64,000 nt of DNA from Armatimonadota bacterium (GTDB lineage: Bacteria; Armatimonadota; JAAZEB01), in contig JAAZEM010000007.1 in NCBI GenBank assembly GCA_012512265.1, positions 1-64,000 on the forward strand. Direction: 5' to 3'. Of the stretch, positions 53,671 to 64,000 are shown one piece after another. Under the pieces are notes generated by a model. That model had not been told where the DNA came from. It saw only the letters and a list, made by a program, of their open reading frames with translations, and did no database searches. Positions within the stretch are counted from its first letter, which is position 1, and each line of letters starts with the position of its first letter. Made by a program: the position numbers and the translations under genes.

Positions 53671-54114
53671 TCAACCGGCCATGGCCGACACCGGCTCGGA
53701 GACCTCCTCGATCACCTCGCTGAGCATCTCCTCATCGCCCGTTAGGCGGGCAAGATCGGCCATGGCCACGATGCCTACCAGGACATTGCCGTTATCGACC
53801 ACAGGCACGCGGCGGACCTGCTTCTCCTCCATCACCCTCACGACTTCTTCCACCGAATCGTCGGGGCGCACGGTGAAGACCGGAGTGGTCATGCACTCGC
53901 GGAGCGGGACGCCGATCGGATTGCGCTGTCGGGCGATCAGGCGCATCACGATGTCCCGGTCTGTCACAATGCCGACCAGGTGGCGGCAGTCCTGAGTGTC
54001 GACAATCGGTACGGCGCCGCAGTCACGATCCATCATGATCTTGGCGGCCGTCTCCACGCGATCATCCGGCGTGCATGCCACCGGATCGGGCGTCATCACC
54101 TCTCGAACCTGCAT
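53671..54114 (-). CDS. Two-CBS-domain protein
   Basis: 147 residues consisting only of a CBS pair: MTPDPVACTPDDRVETAAKI with GAVPIVD and VGIVTDRDIVMR, then MTTPVFTVRPDDSVEEVVRV with RRVPVVD and VGIVAMADLARL. Both modules have the GIVTDRD / GIVAMAD signature that often binds adenosine nucleotides. Stand-alone CBS proteins sense energy state and regulate partners. ATG 54114 has GGAGG about 10 bases upstream; an in-frame start nine codons earlier overlaps that site. Confidence 0.92.
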   Translation of the reverse strand: MQVREVMTPDPVACTPDDRVETAAKIMMDRDCGAVPIVDTQDCRHLVGIVTDRDIVMRLIARQRNPIGVPLRECMTTPVFTVRPDDSVEEVVRVMEEKQVRRVPVVDNGNVLVGIVAMADLARLTGDEEMLSEVIEEVSEPVSAMAG

Positions 54115-54572
54115 CGTCGTGTACCTCCCTTCTCGCCCCATCCTACCCAGGGAGCATACGCCTTGGAACGTTGGGCCTCACGCACGCGGCACGGGGAGAG
54201 TGCCATGGCCAACCGGCGTGCCGTATCGGAGTTCGGGTCCGGCGCCAGCGCGGGGTTTTCCAGCCCGGAGAGGCCCCCGGGGGATGGGTGCGCCCTGCGG
54301 CGTGGCAAGTACCTGGAGGCTGGGAGAGCCGCGCCCTCGGCGTGGAAGCGGGAGCGAGCGGATCGGGCGCTCCGGTCTTATGGACGCAGGCTCATCGGGC
54401 AGTGCGGGAGGCGCGCTCGTTTGCCAGCGGGCGCAAGTGGGTAGTGGGTGATGGGGCGGCCGGTGATGGAAGGCGCTCGATGGGCAATCGGGGGGTGGTC
54501 TGCCAGCCAGGCACAGGCGCGACAGCAATGCCGCGCGCCACTCCTTCGCTCCAGGGAAGGGCAAGAGGAGAG
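54115..54572. other. Intergenic region, no supported gene
   Basis: About 460 bases between divergent CBS and YHS genes. One 79-codon frame (54205-54444) has a good ribosome site but no protein-like features. No clear promoter or RNA was recognised. Confidence 0.45.
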
Positions 54573-54758
54573 ATGGCACACGATCCGGTTTGCGGCATTT
54601 ATCTCACCCCGGAGAAAGCAAAGGTAAAGCAAGACTACCGCGGGATGACCTACTACTTCTGCTCCGAGGAATGCCGAGACCGCTTCCGGGAGAATCCGGA
54701 GGCGATCCGCAAGGAGCAAGTGCAGTACGACACCGAGGGCGAGGTGCAGACGATCTGA
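54573..54758 (+). CDS. YHS domain protein
   Basis: 61 residues. DPVCGIYLTPEKAKVKQDYR, then YYFCSEECRDRFRENPEAI is a complete YHS domain with the cysteine pattern C...C...C that suits metal binding. YHS domains occur in copper-handling proteins and monooxygenases; small stand-alone copies are common and poorly understood. ATG 54573 has AGAGGAG upstream. The gene stands alone. Confidence 0.9.
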   Translation: MAHDPVCGIYLTPEKAKVKQDYRGMTYYFCSEECRDRFRENPEAIRKEQVQYDTEGEVQTI

Positions 54759-55066
54759 GCGCCGGTGCAAGGAGTGGGCCACCGGATTCCACGCGGGAGC
54801 GAAGGTGCAGGGAGAGGCCGGGTTCTCCGTGCGCCTTTGCCACTTTGGGCGGTATGCCGCAGGGCGTTTGGAATCATGCCCGGTTTGCGAGCACTCGTCC
54901 AAAACCCCCGTGCTTAGGTAGGCAAGCGGCGCAGGATTCCCCCGATGCACTGCGAAGATGAAGAGCATGATGAGATCCATGCCGTCTCTGCTGCCTGGCG
55001 CAGACACCGTCCCGAGAGCGCAAGGCATCTCCAAATGCAGGAGGCGGCGGGAAAGGAGCGATCGTC
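54759..55066. other. Upstream region of a prepilin gene, nothing recognised
   Basis: About 310 bases with no supported ORF or consensus promoter. The right edge holds a GGAAAGGAG ribosome site for the prepilin gene. Confidence 0.45.
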
Positions 55067-55738
55067 ATGCATCGGTCTCGCAGGGGTTTCACGCTGATAG
55101 AGCTGCTCGTGGTCATAGCGATCATCGCCATTCTAGCGGCAATCCTCTTCCCGGTCTTCGCCCGCGCACGGGAGAATGCCCGCAAGTCCACGTGCCAGAG
55201 CAACCTGAAGCAGCTCTCCATGGCATGGATGCAGTATGCTCAGGACTACGACGAGATGGCGGTGAAGTGCTACCTCTCCTCTAATCTATCGGCCGTCCGG
55301 TGGTTCCGCTACCGCCTCAACACCTATCCAGGGATGCTCACACCCTATATCAAGAACGACCAGGTCTTCGAGTGTCCATCGGGCGGGTCCATTGGCGCGG
55401 GCTACGGCGGGAACCAGGCTCTCTTCGTCACGGGAACGCCGGTCGCCCTGGCGCAGATCGCCGAGCCGGCCGAGACGATCCTGATAGCGGATGCCAGCAA
55501 CCGGCGGGGCGATATTGAGACCGGGATCGGGGGCGACGTTTTCGAAGGCGGCTACGCGCTAAAGGAGCGGACGCAGGCCAATCTGGACGCGCGGATCAAT
55601 GGAACGGGGTGCATCGGGCGCGGGCTCTTCTCGCACCGCCACCTGGAGATGGCCAACATCGCCTTCGTGGATGGCCACGTCAAGTCGATGAAGTACGAGG
55701 CGACGAAGACACCGAAAAACCTCTGGGACCTCCAATAG
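55067..55738 (+). CDS. DUF1559 (H-X9-DG) prepilin-like protein
   Basis: 223 residues. The prepilin signal [20 protein letters not shown] is followed by [20 protein letters not shown]. The variable middle is a beta-rich head, and the C-terminal motif [18 protein letters not shown] gives the H-X9-DG signature. ATG 55067 has AAAGGAG upstream. It is divergent in sequence from the neighbouring minus-strand copy except in the first 50 residues, so the two are old paralogues that share a constrained N-terminus. Confidence 0.93.
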   Translation: MHRSRRGFTLIELLVVIAIIAILAAILFPVFARARENARKSTCQSNLKQLSMAWMQYAQDYDEMAVKCYLSSNLSAVRWFRYRLNTYPGMLTPYIKNDQVFECPSGGSIGAGYGGNQALFVTGTPVALAQIAEPAETILIADASNRRGDIETGIGGDVFEGGYALKERTQANLDARINGTGCIGRGLFSHRHLEMANIAFVDGHVKSMKYEATKTPKNLWDLQ

Positions 55739-55764
55739 GCTGGCAAAGCCCCGGAGACTGAAAA

Positions 55765-55797
55765 GGCCGGCGCTCCTGCATGGCGGGAGCGCCGGCC
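55765..55797 (-). terminator. Perfect 12-bp terminator hairpin
   Basis: GGCCGGCGCTCC and GGAGCGCCGGCC pair around nine bases. On the minus strand the stem is followed by TTTT, so it ends the prepilin transcript from 55821; it also lies just past the plus-strand prepilin gene. Confidence 0.85.
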
Positions 55798-55820
55798 CGA
55801 TACCGCGCCAAGACGGCCGG

Positions 55821-56522
55821 CTAGTCTTCCTGGATCGTGAAGAGATACTTCACGGCCACACCACTGACCGAGCGCGTCTGGAGCAGGGCGCCCTGGGTCA
55901 TCGCCTTCACGTGCCCGTCACAGAACACCACGTTGCAGACGTCCGAGTGCCGATAGACCGCCTTGAAGGTCGTGCTCGCAGAGGGCTGCACGTAACCCGG
56001 GTTGATGTCGTACTGCCCACCGGCCTCCCAGCTGCCGGAGAAGTCGGTGACAAAAACTGTCTCCGCGGGCACTTTCAGCTCCGCCATCGACTTGTTCATC
56101 GGGTGGCTGGCAACAGGCCCGCTCGCGCTCCCGGCGTGCCCCCCCCAATAGGCCGTGTTGCACGCATACGGGATCTGAGTGCGCAGGAATTTCCCCACCG
56201 AATCCTGGCCCACCTTGATCGTGGACGACGGGCAGTTGAACATCTCCATGTTCTTCGTGTAGGGCACAAGCAGGTCCGGCCAGATCGTGCCGTTCTGGTC
56301 GTTGGTGCCCAGCCACGAGGCAGGGGTGTACTCGTCGTAGTCCTGAACATACATCATCAGCGCCGTGCCGATCTGCTTCAGGTTGCTCTGGCAATTGGAC
56401 TTCCGCGCGTTCTCTCGCGCCCGGGCAAAGACCGGGAAGAGGATGGCTGCGAGTATAGCTATGATCGCTATTACCACCAACAACTCGATGAGCGTAAACC
56501 CGCGCGCTCTCCTACCACTCAT
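55821..56522 (-). CDS. DUF1559 (H-X9-DG) prepilin-like protein
   Basis: 233 residues. [20 protein letters not shown] gives the prepilin cleavage site and helix. The C-terminal [17 protein letters not shown] carries the H-X9-DG signature. ATG 56522 has AAGGAG nine bases upstream. It has its own promoter and shares a terminator with the convergent paralogue. The head has an extra cysteine (CNTAYWGG) that could pair within the fold. Confidence 0.93.
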   Translation of the reverse strand: MSGRRARGFTLIELLVVIAIIAILAAILFPVFARARENARKSNCQSNLKQIGTALMMYVQDYDEYTPASWLGTNDQNGTIWPDLLVPYTKNMEMFNCPSSTIKVGQDSVGKFLRTQIPYACNTAYWGGHAGSASGPVASHPMNKSMAELKVPAETVFVTDFSGSWEAGGQYDINPGYVQPSASTTFKAVYRHSDVCNVVFCDGHVKAMTQGALLQTRSVSGVAVKYLFTIQED

Positions 56523-56581
56523 GGTGTCTACTCCTTACTCCTTAACTCCTTCGGGCAGCCTCCAGAGAGGCTCGTGGATGC

Positions 56582-56611
56582 ATGGTAGCATTCTCTTAGG
56601 GAGGTTGTCAA
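56582..56611 (-). promoter_or_regulatory. Promoter of the minus-strand prepilin gene
   Basis: On the minus strand TTGACA at 56611-56606, an 18-base spacer and TACCAT at 56587-56582. The start codon is 60 bases downstream. Confidence 0.72.
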
Positions 56612-56657
56612 GCGCGAGCGCCAGCGGGCGCCGGCCCCATCCAGCCGCACCCTGGTG

Positions 56658-56895
56658 TCGATACCACAGATGAAGTCGGGTGTGCTTCACACGCGTGCGG
56701 AGCTCGAAGCTCCGCGCTACTTTCCGGCAAAGCCTCTTCGGGGCTCCCCCTCCCAGACCACCGCCACCGATCCGCGGGCGGCGTGAAGGGGCGAACGTTC
56801 ACTGTTCGCCATCCTTCCGGATGGGTTGGGCAGGCACCCAGGGTGCGGACACCCTGGGCTGCGTCATGCGCTCCCTCCGGGAGCGGAGCAGGGCC
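56658..56895. repeat. Palindromic intergenic repeat, family 2, copy C
   Basis: Has the left edge GATACCACAGATGAAG in common with copy A, hairpin GCGGAGCTCGAAGCTCCGC (56697-56715) in common with copy B, and CCCAGGGTG-CGGA-CACCCTGGG (56837-56858) in common with copy A. It lies just upstream of the clpB promoter. Confidence 0.7.
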
Positions 56896-56928
56896 AGCCG
56901 TGAGGTCGCGAAAGAAGAGACGCAATAG

Positions 56929-56957
56929 TTTACAATAATGTTATCAAGTGATATAAT
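56929..56957 (+). promoter_or_regulatory. Strong promoter of clpB
   Basis: TTTACA (56929-56934), a 17-base spacer and TATAAT (56952-56957) in a local AT-rich island. The leader to ATG 57109 is about 145 bases. No perfect CIRCE or HAIR heat-shock operator is visible. Confidence 0.83.
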
Positions 56958-57108
56958 AGCAATGTGCTAAATGACTTGCCATGAGGCAGCCCGGGAGCGA
57001 TCCGAGGGTATTGAGTGGAAAGGGGTATCACGAAGAGGCGGGGCAACGCGCGAGAAGCCTCGCCGGCCAGCGCGTCTGGGGCGCGGCCCAAACCCCGGGA
57101 GGCGAGGG

Positions 57109-59712
<2,604 letters not shown>

Positions 59713-59715
59713 CCC

Positions 59716-59873
59716 GAAGTATTCACCAGAATACTTCAAGAGAAGGCTCTTGTCTGGTGGCATGCCGTTGCCGCTACAAGCGCCCGGAGGCAGGGTGTTT
59801 TCGGGGCTGTGCCCACGAACCCGCCCCGCGCCTGGCAGAGAGACTTCTTTCATTATTCTGATGAATAATGCGG
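59716..59873. repeat. Hairpin-ended dispersed repeat, family 1, copy 2
   Basis: Starts three bases after the clpB stop with GAAGTATTC-ACCA-GAATACTTC (59716-59737) and ends with CATTATTC-TGAT-GAATAATG (59851-59870). The interior is closely similar, in inverse orientation, to 48124-48269. The two terminal hairpins and lack of coding capacity suggest a small mobile or REP-like element. The first hairpin may also act as the clpB terminator. Confidence 0.77.
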
Positions 59874-60141
59874 GATAAGGCGGCAGAAACGAAACGCGGG
59901 GCCAGGGTTGGCGGCAGCCGGCCCTGGCCCTACGCGTTTTGGGCACCGTGCAACCGTGCTTCCGGCGCTTGCCCCCAGGAGTTCGCCGTGCTATCATACG
60001 TGCGACCGAGCACCACACACCCGGTTGTGGGGAGCCGGGCAGTCGCTTCCGGCAGTCCCGCCGCGCGGGTGATTCCGCGCCACGCCGGAATGATGGCTGC
60101 TCGGATGGTGGCCAGGTGCAATGGCGAGGGGAGGATGCCTC

Positions 60142-60604
60142 ATGAGAGTCATAAGGCCTGTTAGCCCCGGGAGTATCACGATTGTGCTGTGTGGCCTCGC
60201 GCTCGTGATTACGCTCACGACTGTCTACGTGGTCCGCCACATCCACGTCAGCCCGCCTCGAAGCCTGAATGCCTCCTTCCAGTCGGTTGAGATCAGCGTG
60301 CGTGACGTAAATGGTTGGAGTCTTACCCAGCAGGCCACCAGTCACAGCCAGGAGAAGATCGCGGCGCTAGTAGCGGTCCTTCGCCAGGCACGGCGCACCG
60401 AGGATTGCAAGTGTGGCGACATTGGCACTCTCCTCCAGCAACCGGGCGCCGAGCCGGTCCGACTCGGCCTCGTCCCTGGCCATGAGCGCGTACTATGAGT
60501 ATCGGGCATACGATGGGGAGACCTTCCTGGGAATCTACCGAGTGGACCGCCAGGCGCTTGTCAGCGCCCTGAAGGCCTTTGGCGTCGATCTCCCGCCGAA
60601 CTAG
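60142..60604 (+). pseudogene. Small single-pass membrane protein gene with a late frameshift
   Basis: ATG 60142, eight bases after GGGGAGG, opens a protein with one membrane helix (ITIVLCGLALVITLTTVYVV) and an ectodomain. The frame breaks at HERVL (stop at 60498). The +1 frame continues with YYEYRAYDGETFLGIYRVDR and ends at 60604. Adding one GC pair in GAGCGCGTAC (60484-60493) gives HERAYYEYRAYDGETF and a single protein of about 154 residues. I do not recognise the family. The frameshift has the same form as that in the GH127 gene. Confidence 0.65.
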
Positions 60605-60644
60605 TGGCGTTCCGCTTTGCCGTTGATCCCAATACCCATCGCGC

Positions 60645-60730
60645 TCCCTAAAGAGCGCGACCGTACGCGTCGATGCCGCATCCAGCGGCGAGCTTCTCTT
60701 CACCCTGGTTGTGGACGGAGCGCCAGTGCC
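60645..60730 (+). repeat. Partial duplication of the clpB 3' end
   Basis: From about 60660, CGCGTCGATGCCGC-TCCAGC and the following GGCGAGCT-CTCTTCAC run parallel to the last 70 bases of clpB (59641-59710) with scattered substitutions. Its translation, [20 protein letters not shown], matches the ClpB tail. No start codon serves this fragment. Confidence 0.75.
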
Positions 60731-61004
60731 CGCACGCGGCACAATCGCATCGGATCCGGCACACCGTGCCAGGCAATACGGCGTCAGCGCGCGCCCATTC
60801 GCCAATCGCGCTTCATAAGAAGGCGCGTTCCCGCGGCGCCCGTCTGTCCCGAAGGGAGAAGCCGGTGAGAGGCGGCCTGCTCAGCGAGCAGGAACGAGGC
60901 GGCGGGCGTCGAAAGTAAGTATTAGTACACTCCGCCCGCGTGGGAGGTGCACGGCCCGCGTCACGCGTGGTCTCAGCGCGAGCTGTAGGAAGAAGAGCCC
61001 GATC
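60731..61004. other. Intergenic, decayed-looking, no gene seen
   Basis: Follows the clpB fragment. Short frames are present but none has both a ribosome site and protein-like content. Confidence 0.4.
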
Positions 61005-61274
61005 ATGGCTGGACGAACCCGTTCCACAGTCGGCCCCGCAGCACCGAGTGACTCCACGGCCTTCATCAAGGCACGGAAAGCCCTTGACCAGGCGGCCCGC
61101 CTGGAGCGCAGCGGAGACCTGCTTGGCGCCATCCGCTGCTGCCGCGAGGGCATCGCCTCTGTAGCGGATGCCGACGATGTTGAGGGCCTCCAACTGCGCA
61201 TCCGCCTCCGCATGCAGTGTGAGGCGGCCACCCGCCTTCACCGAGAGGCGCAGCGCTCCCGCCAACCTGTGTGA
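61005..61274 (+). CDS. Small TPR-like protein (89 aa)
   Basis: The segment FIKARKALDQAARLERSGDL, then LGAIRCCREGIASVADADD, resembles one tetratricopeptide-type helical pair, and the rest is helical and basic. A weak AGGAAG site lies upstream of ATG 61005. It may be a real small protein or a remnant of a longer TPR protein. Confidence 0.5.
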   Translation: MAGRTRSTVGPAAPSDSTAFIKARKALDQAARLERSGDLLGAIRCCREGIASVADADDVEGLQLRIRLRMQCEAATRLHREAQRSRQPV

Positions 61275-61579
61275 TCCCTAGAACGGCGAAAAGAGGCATG
61301 ATACCGGGCGTCCCCAGCGCGCGGTGAGTGCTCTTCGTTGGAAGCAGTAGGGGCCCCGCACCATCTTGCGCCCGCGGGGATCCGGATCCCAAAGGACCGG
61401 ATCTGCTTCCGGGGAGGTCTGGCGACGCGGCTCTTCCCAGAATGCGGGGAAGGCGAGGTCAACGCCTGGATGCCTGGCCGGATTGTTGACAGGCCATTGT
61501 GAGGCATGCTACAATCCGTTCGAGTGGGGTGCCTTTGGGCTGCTGCTGGTCAACGCGCCCCCGACTGGAAAGGCAGATC
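61275..61579. other. Intergenic region with a prepilin promoter
   Basis: Contains the promoter at 61486-61515. Nothing else was recognised in the left 200 bases. Confidence 0.5.
61486..61515 (+). promoter_or_regulatory. Promoter of the prepilin gene at 61580
   Basis: TTGACA (61486-61491), an 18-base spacer and TACAAT (61510-61515), giving a leader of about 58 bases. Confidence 0.82.
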
Positions 61580-62227
61580 ATGAAGCGTCGCGGTTTCACG
61601 TTGATTGAATTGCTCGTCGTTATAGCGATCATCGCTATACTCGCCGCTATCCTTTTCCCCGTTTTCGCGCGAGCGCGCGAGAATGCGCGAAAGGCGAACT
61701 GCCAGTCGAATCTCAAGCAGATCGCCCTGGGGTGGATGCAGTACGCCCAGGACTATGATGAGATGGTGCCCCCGCTCTACACGATCACGACTGGGGCATC
61801 CGGGGGCTACCTCCACCTTCCCGAGCTGATCTACCCCTACGTCAAGAACGCCGGCGTGTTCAGTTGTCCCAGCGAATCCCAGGGCCAGACGTTTGACTAT
61901 GGCATCCGGCTGACCTACGGGTATAACCAGAGCCGGTTCCAGGGGTGCGCCTATTTCTTCGAAGGCAACATGTCGCTCTCGATGATAGAGGACACGGCCC
62001 AGACGATCCTCTTCATTGACGACACGAACCTCTATGCCGGGCCGTACGACCCACACGTGCCGGCGGGGTATAACCCCAACACCCCCGTGCTCAACTCGCT
62101 GACCGATACAACCGGCACGCGGGCCAGCAACCGGCATAGCGAGATGTACAACATCGCCTTCGTGGATGGCCATGTGAAAGCGATGAAGCAGACGCTCCTC
62201 CGCCATTGGTCCTACTGGGAGGACTGA
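61580..62227 (+). CDS. DUF1559 (H-X9-DG) prepilin-like protein
   Basis: 215 residues. The signal [20 protein letters not shown] is very short before the cleavage site. The C-terminus has [19 protein letters not shown], the H-X9-DG signature. ATG 61580 has GGAAAGG upstream; the longer frame from 61499 is inconsistent with the promoter. It ends 39 bases before a terminator hairpin shared with rplL. Confidence 0.94.
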   Translation: MKRRGFTLIELLVVIAIIAILAAILFPVFARARENARKANCQSNLKQIALGWMQYAQDYDEMVPPLYTITTGASGGYLHLPELIYPYVKNAGVFSCPSESQGQTFDYGIRLTYGYNQSRFQGCAYFFEGNMSLSMIEDTAQTILFIDDTNLYAGPYDPHVPAGYNPNTPVLNSLTDTTGTRASNRHSEMYNIAFVDGHVKAMKQTLLRHWSYWED

Positions 62228-62266
62228 GCGCACGCGGAGGCAAGATTCCTTCGGCTCGTAAACGAC

Positions 62267-62298
62267 GCGGGAGCGCGGGCGAATGCCCGCGCTCCCGC
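62267..62298. terminator. Perfect 14-bp hairpin between prepilin and rplL
   Basis: GCGGGAGCGCGGGC and GCCCGCGCTCCCGC flank a four-base GAAT loop. It lies between two convergent genes and probably terminates both. Confidence 0.82.
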
Positions 62299-62320
62299 GA
62301 GTGCTTTCCCTGGCAGGGTG

Positions 62321-62707
62321 TTACTTGATCTCGACGGCAGCGCCCTGCTCCTCGAGCTTCGCGCGGATCGCCTCGGCCTCTTCCTTCGACACGCCCTCCT
62401 TGACCTTCACAGGGGCGGACACGACGAAGCTCTTGGCGTCGGCCAGGCCCAGGTTGGTGATCTCGCGGATCGCCTTGATGACCTGGATCTTATTGTCGCC
62501 CGCGCTCGCGAGGATGACATCGAAGGAGGTCTGCTCTTCCTCAGCCGGGGCAGCCTCGGCCGCACCAGCAGCGGCAGGCGCGCCAACCGCCGCGACGGGC
62601 ATCGCCGCGCTGACGCCAAACTTCTCCTGCAACGCCTTCGACAGCTCGACGAGCTGGAAGACCGTCATGTTACCCAGTTGCTCGATCAACTCCTCGGTGG
62701 TTGCCAT
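62321..62707 (-). CDS. rplL: 50S ribosomal protein L7/L12
   Basis: 128 residues, full length. The N-terminal dimerisation helices are [20 protein letters not shown], followed by an Ala/Pro hinge and the C-terminal factor-binding domain ([20 protein letters not shown], then [13 protein letters not shown]). It forms the stalk that recruits translation factors. ATG 62707 has its own GGGAGAGG site six bases upstream, so independent initiation is expected even though the rplJ frame enters it without a stop. Confidence 0.93.
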   Translation of the reverse strand: MATTEELIEQLGNMTVFQLVELSKALQEKFGVSAAMPVAAVGAPAAAGAAEAAPAEEEQTSFDVILASAGDNKIQVIKAIREITNLGLADAKSFVVSAPVKVKEGVSKEEAEAIRAKLEEQGAAVEIK

Positions 62708-63250
62708 GTCAACCTCTCCCTCTGCAGATTCCCCTTGCTCTCGCCGCTTGTCGGCGATCGCCATCAACGTGAAAACAAAACTAGCGACCGTGCCATTCAG
62801 AGTGCCCACAAACCCGGTGAGCGGGCTCATGATAGAACCCACCACCTGCGCCTGCAGTTGCTCGCGCGTCGGCATGTCGGCAAGCGCGCGGACCTGATCA
62901 CCCGGGTAGACCCGACCCTCGAAGTACCCTCCCTTGAGAGAGAAGTTCTTATGGTCGCGCGTAAATGCCGCCACCGCCTTCGCCACCGCGACCGGATCGG
63001 TGTAGGCGAACACAGCAGCCGTGGGGCCGGTGAGGAACTCGTCAAGGTGCGCAGGTGTGTCCTGGGTTGCCAGGCGCAGCAGCGTGTTCTTGACCACCTT
63101 CAGCTCGCCCCCAGCCTCGCGGAGCTGCCGGCGTAGGGCCGTCAAGGCCGGCATCGGCAGCGCCCGGAACTCGGCAAGGAAGGTCGCCTGGGAGGTCTCA
63201 ACCTTTTCGCGCAGTTGCGCTACGGTCTCTTCCTTCTGCGGATTGCGCAC
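62321..63250 (-). CDS. rplJ: Ribosomal protein L10 reading frame continuing in frame into L7/L12
   Basis: From GTG 63250, with GAGGGGG upstream, the first 181 codons encode L10: [39 protein letters not shown], then [20 protein letters not shown] and [16 protein letters not shown]. The next codon is the ATG of L7/L12, in the same frame and with no stop, so a 309-residue L10-L12 fusion is encoded. A TGA exists one frame over, four bases before that ATG, so a one-base indel would restore separate genes. L10 anchors L12 dimers on the ribosome and, with L12, normally represses its own mRNA through the L10 leader found upstream. Confidence 0.85.
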   Translation of the reverse strand: MRNPQKEETVAQLREKVETSQATFLAEFRALPMPALTALRRQLREAGGELKVVKNTLLRLATQDTPAHLDEFLTGPTAAVFAYTDPVAVAKAVAAFTRDHKNFSLKGGYFEGRVYPGDQVRALADMPTREQLQAQVVGSIMSPLTGFVGTLNGTVASFVFTLMAIADKRREQGESAEGEVDMATTEELIEQLGNMTVFQLVELSKALQEKFGVSAAMPVAAVGAPAAAGAAEAAPAEEEQTSFDVILASAGDNKIQVIKAIREITNLGLADAKSFVVSAPVKVKEGVSKEEAEAIRAKLEEQGAAVEIK

Positions 63251-63352
63251 GGATTCACCCCCTCTCGCCGCCGCCAGTCCAGAGCGCTTCCGCGACCTGG
63301 CGTGCCAGCGGTCGGCTTCCTTCGCCGGCCCGCAGGAGCCGGCAAAACGACA

Positions 63353-63380
63353 AAGGCCCCCGCCATGAAGCGGAGGCCTT
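63353..63380 (-). terminator. Attenuator-like hairpin in the rplJ leader
   Basis: On the minus strand AAGGCCTCCGC pairs with GGCGGGGGCCTT around a short loop and is followed by TGTCGTTTT. Placed between the L10 leader and the rplJ start, it may act as a leaky terminator that limits read-through. Confidence 0.6.
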
Positions 63381-63424
63381 CCAACAAGGCGCGCCCAGAG
63401 GACGCCCATGCGCATGGGAAAGGT

Positions 63425-63497
63425 GGACTCCGACCTCGGCAGGCGGCGAGAAGCTCGCTCTTATCCGGTAGGACCTGCTGTCTGTGGCGGAACGGCC
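63425..63497 (-). ncRNA. Ribosomal protein L10 leader
   Basis: On the minus strand the transcript holds ACAGACAGCAGG, a GATAAG segment, and CCTGCCGAGG in the order and spacing of the L10 leader, the RNA bound by the L10-(L12)4 complex for autogenous control. It lies 27 bases after the -10 box and about 175 bases before the rplJ start. Confidence 0.82.
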
Positions 63498-63530
63498 CGC
63501 GGGCATGATGCCCGTTATGATGACACGCGG

Positions 63531-63559
63531 ATTATACCACCTCGGCGCGGCGGTGTCAA
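63531..63559 (-). promoter_or_regulatory. Consensus promoter of rplJL
   Basis: On the minus strand TTGACA (63559-63554), a 17-base spacer and TATAAT (63536-63531), a perfect sigma-70 consensus at both boxes. Its -35 box ends five bases downstream of the permease stop. Confidence 0.93.
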
Positions 63560-63563
63560 GGCA

Positions 63564-64000
63564 TCACTCCCTCAGCTGATACTGCACGTTGGTGACGATC
63601 ACGTCCTTGCGGAAGTAGAGCGCAACCTTCAGGAGCAGCCCCGATTGGTTGTGCAACAGCTTGTGCCACCATTTGAGAGGTACGAACTCGGGGATGATGA
63701 TCGTCACCACATGGTCGCGCTCCACCTGCACCTCGTCCAGATAGCGGAAGAGCGGCTCGACCAACGAGCGGTAGGGCGACTCCAGGATGAGAAGCGGAAT
63801 CCCCTCGCCCCACTCTTCCCATTCGTCGAGCAGTCGTGGTGTCGTCTCCGGGTCGATCTCGATGTGAAGCGCGCGCGTATCCTGGCCCAGTGACTTCGCG
63901 TACTGGATCGCGGGATAAATGCCCCGGTTGACACCCGGCACCAGCACGATGACGGTGTTCTTCTTCGGCGGCTCCGGCCGAAACCCGATGAGCGTCAGCT
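63564..64000 (-). CDS. APC-family permease, C-terminal part (5' end outside window)
   Basis: The frame is open to the window edge. It reads LTLIGF as the end of a membrane helix, then a cytoplasmic UspA-like domain with KKNTVIVLVPGVNRGIYPAI and VERDHVVTIIIPEFVPLKWW, ending in FRKDVIVTNVQYQLRE. This tail is typical of large APC transporters related to the potassium importer KimA and to amino-acid permeases. The substrate cannot be decided from this fragment. Confidence 0.83.
   Translation of the reverse strand, partial: LTLIGFRPEPPKKNTVIVLVPGVNRGIYPAIQYAKSLGQDTRALHIEIDPETTPRLLDEWEEWGEGIPLLILESPYRSLVEPLFRYLDEVQVERDHVVTIIIPEFVPLKWWHKLLHNQSGLLLKVALYFRKDVIVTNVQYQLRE

Noticed and set aside
54205-54444. 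79-codon frame with a GGGGAGAG ribosome site
   Set aside because: Composition is Arg/Gly/Ala-rich with no structure-like pattern, and no family was recognised; likely chance in GC-rich DNA.
56941-56970. Possible CIRCE operator (GTGCTAA half-site) near the clpB promoter
   Set aside because: The partner half matches only about 5 of 9 bases and the spacing is wrong.

Overview
The window is a 64 kb stretch of a GC-rich bacterial chromosome. The best taxonomic guess is Armatimonadota. Four type-IV-pilin-like proteins of the DUF1559 (H-X9-DG) family share an almost identical N-terminus, a pattern typical of Armatimonadota and Planctomycetota. A Pup-like gene ends in Arg-Ser-Gly-Glu, the ending reported for UBact in Gram-negative phyla that include Armatimonadota. 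Secreted glycan-active proteins are common, and menaquinone is made by the futalosine route. This placement is inferred from gene content. No rRNA, tRNA, CRISPR array, prophage or insertion sequence was recognised.

Layout. 1-2.3 kb: end of a prepilin gene and a two-HD-domain signalling protein. 2.3-8.4 kb (minus): a FAD-dependent oxidoreductase behind a very large secreted heparinase II/III-like protein. 8.5-16.9 kb (plus): a compact operon of SWIM zinc finger, DUF5691, MoxR AAA ATPase, DUF5682 and VWA proteins plus a lipoprotein, with a 31-codon stump resembling the start of Thg1 inside it. 17-31 kb: single genes for a Gfo/Idh/MocA oxidoreductase, NikR, PyrE, a methyltransferase, a tandem nitrilase-fold protein, a frameshifted GH127, a GIY-YIG protein, an SGNH hydrolase, HisB, an FKBP lipoprotein and a HAD hydrolase. 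31-34.5 kb: a three-repeat DNA-binding-like protein with its own strong promoter and terminator, a DUF4384 protein, and a glyoxalase-fold protein split by a PDZ domain. 34.5-41.8 kb (minus): a sugar-phosphate kinase, a calcium-type P-type ATPase and a three-gene membrane operon (PAP2, LPG-synthase-TM, GT39). 42.4-46.6 kb (plus): a fused MqnE-MqnC protein overlapping dxs.

46.6-53.3 kb (minus) is the centrepiece: mpa/ARC, dop, UBact, prcB, prcA and pafA in one operon, which is the full inventory for a Pup/UBact-tagged 20S proteasome. 53.7-56.5 kb holds CBS, YHS and two prepilin genes. 57.1-59.7 kb is clpB. 60-61.3 kb is a decayed region with a frameshifted small gene, a partial duplication of the clpB 3' end and one small ORF. 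61.6-62.2 kb is the fourth prepilin. 62.3-63.6 kb (minus) is rplJ-rplL behind a consensus promoter and an L10 leader. In this sequence rplJ runs into rplL with no stop codon. The window ends in the C-terminus of an APC-type permease.

Two families of palindrome-rich intergenic repeats are scattered through the window. The two frameshifted genes both look as if one GC dinucleotide is missing from a short alternating GC run. That could be real decay or a systematic sequence error.
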